A model generated the notes under the pieces. The model made no database searches and had not been told where the DNA came from. It saw only the letters and a list, made by a program, of their open reading frames with translations. Positions 6,219 to 6,662 of a DNA stretch of 6,662 bases are shown piece after piece. The DNA is taken from positions 1 through 6,662 of the forward strand of contig PNND01000079.1 of assembly GCA_013824045.1 (NCBI GenBank), in the 5' to 3' direction. Origin of the DNA: Rhodobacter sp. GTDB taxonomy: Bacteria > Pseudomonadota > Alphaproteobacteria > Rhodobacterales > Rhodobacteraceae. The first letter of the stretch is position 1; each line of letters begins with the position of its first letter. The position numbers were made by a program, and so were the translations under genes.

Positions 6219-6662
6219 ACATGATCCGCCGCCTGCGCCTGCTTGTGACCCCCGATCGTCAGGCCGACCGTGTGGTGCCGCCATCCGGCCATTCCGCTTG
6301 GCTGACCAGCTTCACCGCCGGGGCGATGACGTTTCTTGCGGTCTTTGCGCTGGCCCTTTCGCTGGCCTCGGGCCGCTTGGCGGAACGCTGGGCGGATGCC
6401 TTGGCCCAGACCGCCACCGTCCGCATCTCGGCCCCGCCCGACCAGATGGAGGCGCAGACTTTTGCCGTGCTAGAGGTGCTGAAAACCACCCCCGGCATCG
6501 CATCGTCACGCGCCCTGACGGATGACGAACAAAAGGCCCTTCTAGCCCCATGGTTCGGCCCCGACCTGCCGCTGGACGCGCTGCCCCTGCCCCGCCTGAT
6601 CGAGGTGACCGAAAGCGCCGAGGGCTATGACAGCGAAGGGTTGCGGCAAAGGCTGGCGGCAG
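6215..6662 (+). CDS. ftsX: Cell-division protein FtsX (partial, N-terminal half)
   Basis: FtsX is the membrane subunit of FtsEX; it passes ATP-driven changes in FtsE to peptidoglycan hydrolases or their activators in the periplasm. Translation in the frame after ftsE runs open to the window edge, giving 149 codons of a family that is usually about 300 residues. A basic cytoplasmic N-terminus (RRLRLL, DRQADRVVPPSG) leads into one membrane helix at about 33-52. It continues into the start of the large periplasmic loop, with ATVRISAP (67-74) and PWFGPDLPLDALPLPRLIEV (112-131) resembling alphaproteobacterial FtsX. The start is either the GTG at 6215, overlapping the ftsE stop as GTGA, or the ATG at 6221 two codons later. 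The remaining three membrane helices expected for the family lie outside the window. Identification rests on position after ftsE, topology and these motifs. Confidence 0.92.
   Translation, partial: MNMIRRLRLLVTPDRQADRVVPPSGHSAWLTSFTAGAMTFLAVFALALSLASGRLAERWADALAQTATVRISAPPDQMEAQTFAVLEVLKTTPGIASSRALTDDEQKALLAPWFGPDLPLDALPLPRLIEVTESAEGYDSEGLRQRLAA

Overview
The window looks like a core chromosomal region of an alphaproteobacterium, most likely a Rhodobacterales/Paracoccaceae (Rhodobacter-like) species. The basis is very high GC with G/C-biased third positions, a TIGR02302/DUF4175 protein (an alphaproteobacterial family) directly after lysA, and an MJ0042-type zinc-ribbon membrane protein divergent from ftsEX. 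No mobile elements, CRISPR arrays, tRNAs or rRNAs are visible, and nothing suggests recent transfer. Taxonomy is inferred from protein resemblance and gene order, not from a database search.

Layout. (1) 1-482, minus: N-terminal half of an NADPH:quinone oxidoreductase (zeta-crystallin type), running off the left edge. (2) 483-635: 153-bp divergent intergenic region. (3) 636-1901, plus: lysA, diaminopimelate decarboxylase, complete. (4) ~1944-4478, plus: a very long TIGR02302/DUF4175 membrane-anchored protein with a Gln/Gly-rich segment, close behind lysA and probably co-transcribed. (5) 4479-4520: short convergent junction with a perfect 8-bp stem-loop that includes the stop codon of the next gene. 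(6) 4504-5382, minus: zinc-ribbon, single-pass membrane protein with Pro- and Ala-rich linkers. (7) 5383-5546: 164-bp divergent intergenic region carrying CATTGCAA repeats and a bulged hairpin. (8) 5547-6218, plus: ftsE. (9) 6215-6662, plus: ftsX, overlapping ftsE by 4 nt and cut by the right edge.

How the genes fit together. LysA consumes meso-diaminopimelate, a peptidoglycan building block, to make lysine. FtsE/FtsX form the ABC-type division complex that in studied bacteria controls peptidoglycan hydrolases at the septum. The two uncharacterised proteins between them are both predicted membrane proteins. The window is therefore an envelope-flavoured cluster, but direct functional coupling is only inferred from position. 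I see no convincing new biological system; the most worthwhile unknowns are the DUF4175 protein, the zinc-ribbon protein and the repeat/hairpin element before ftsE.
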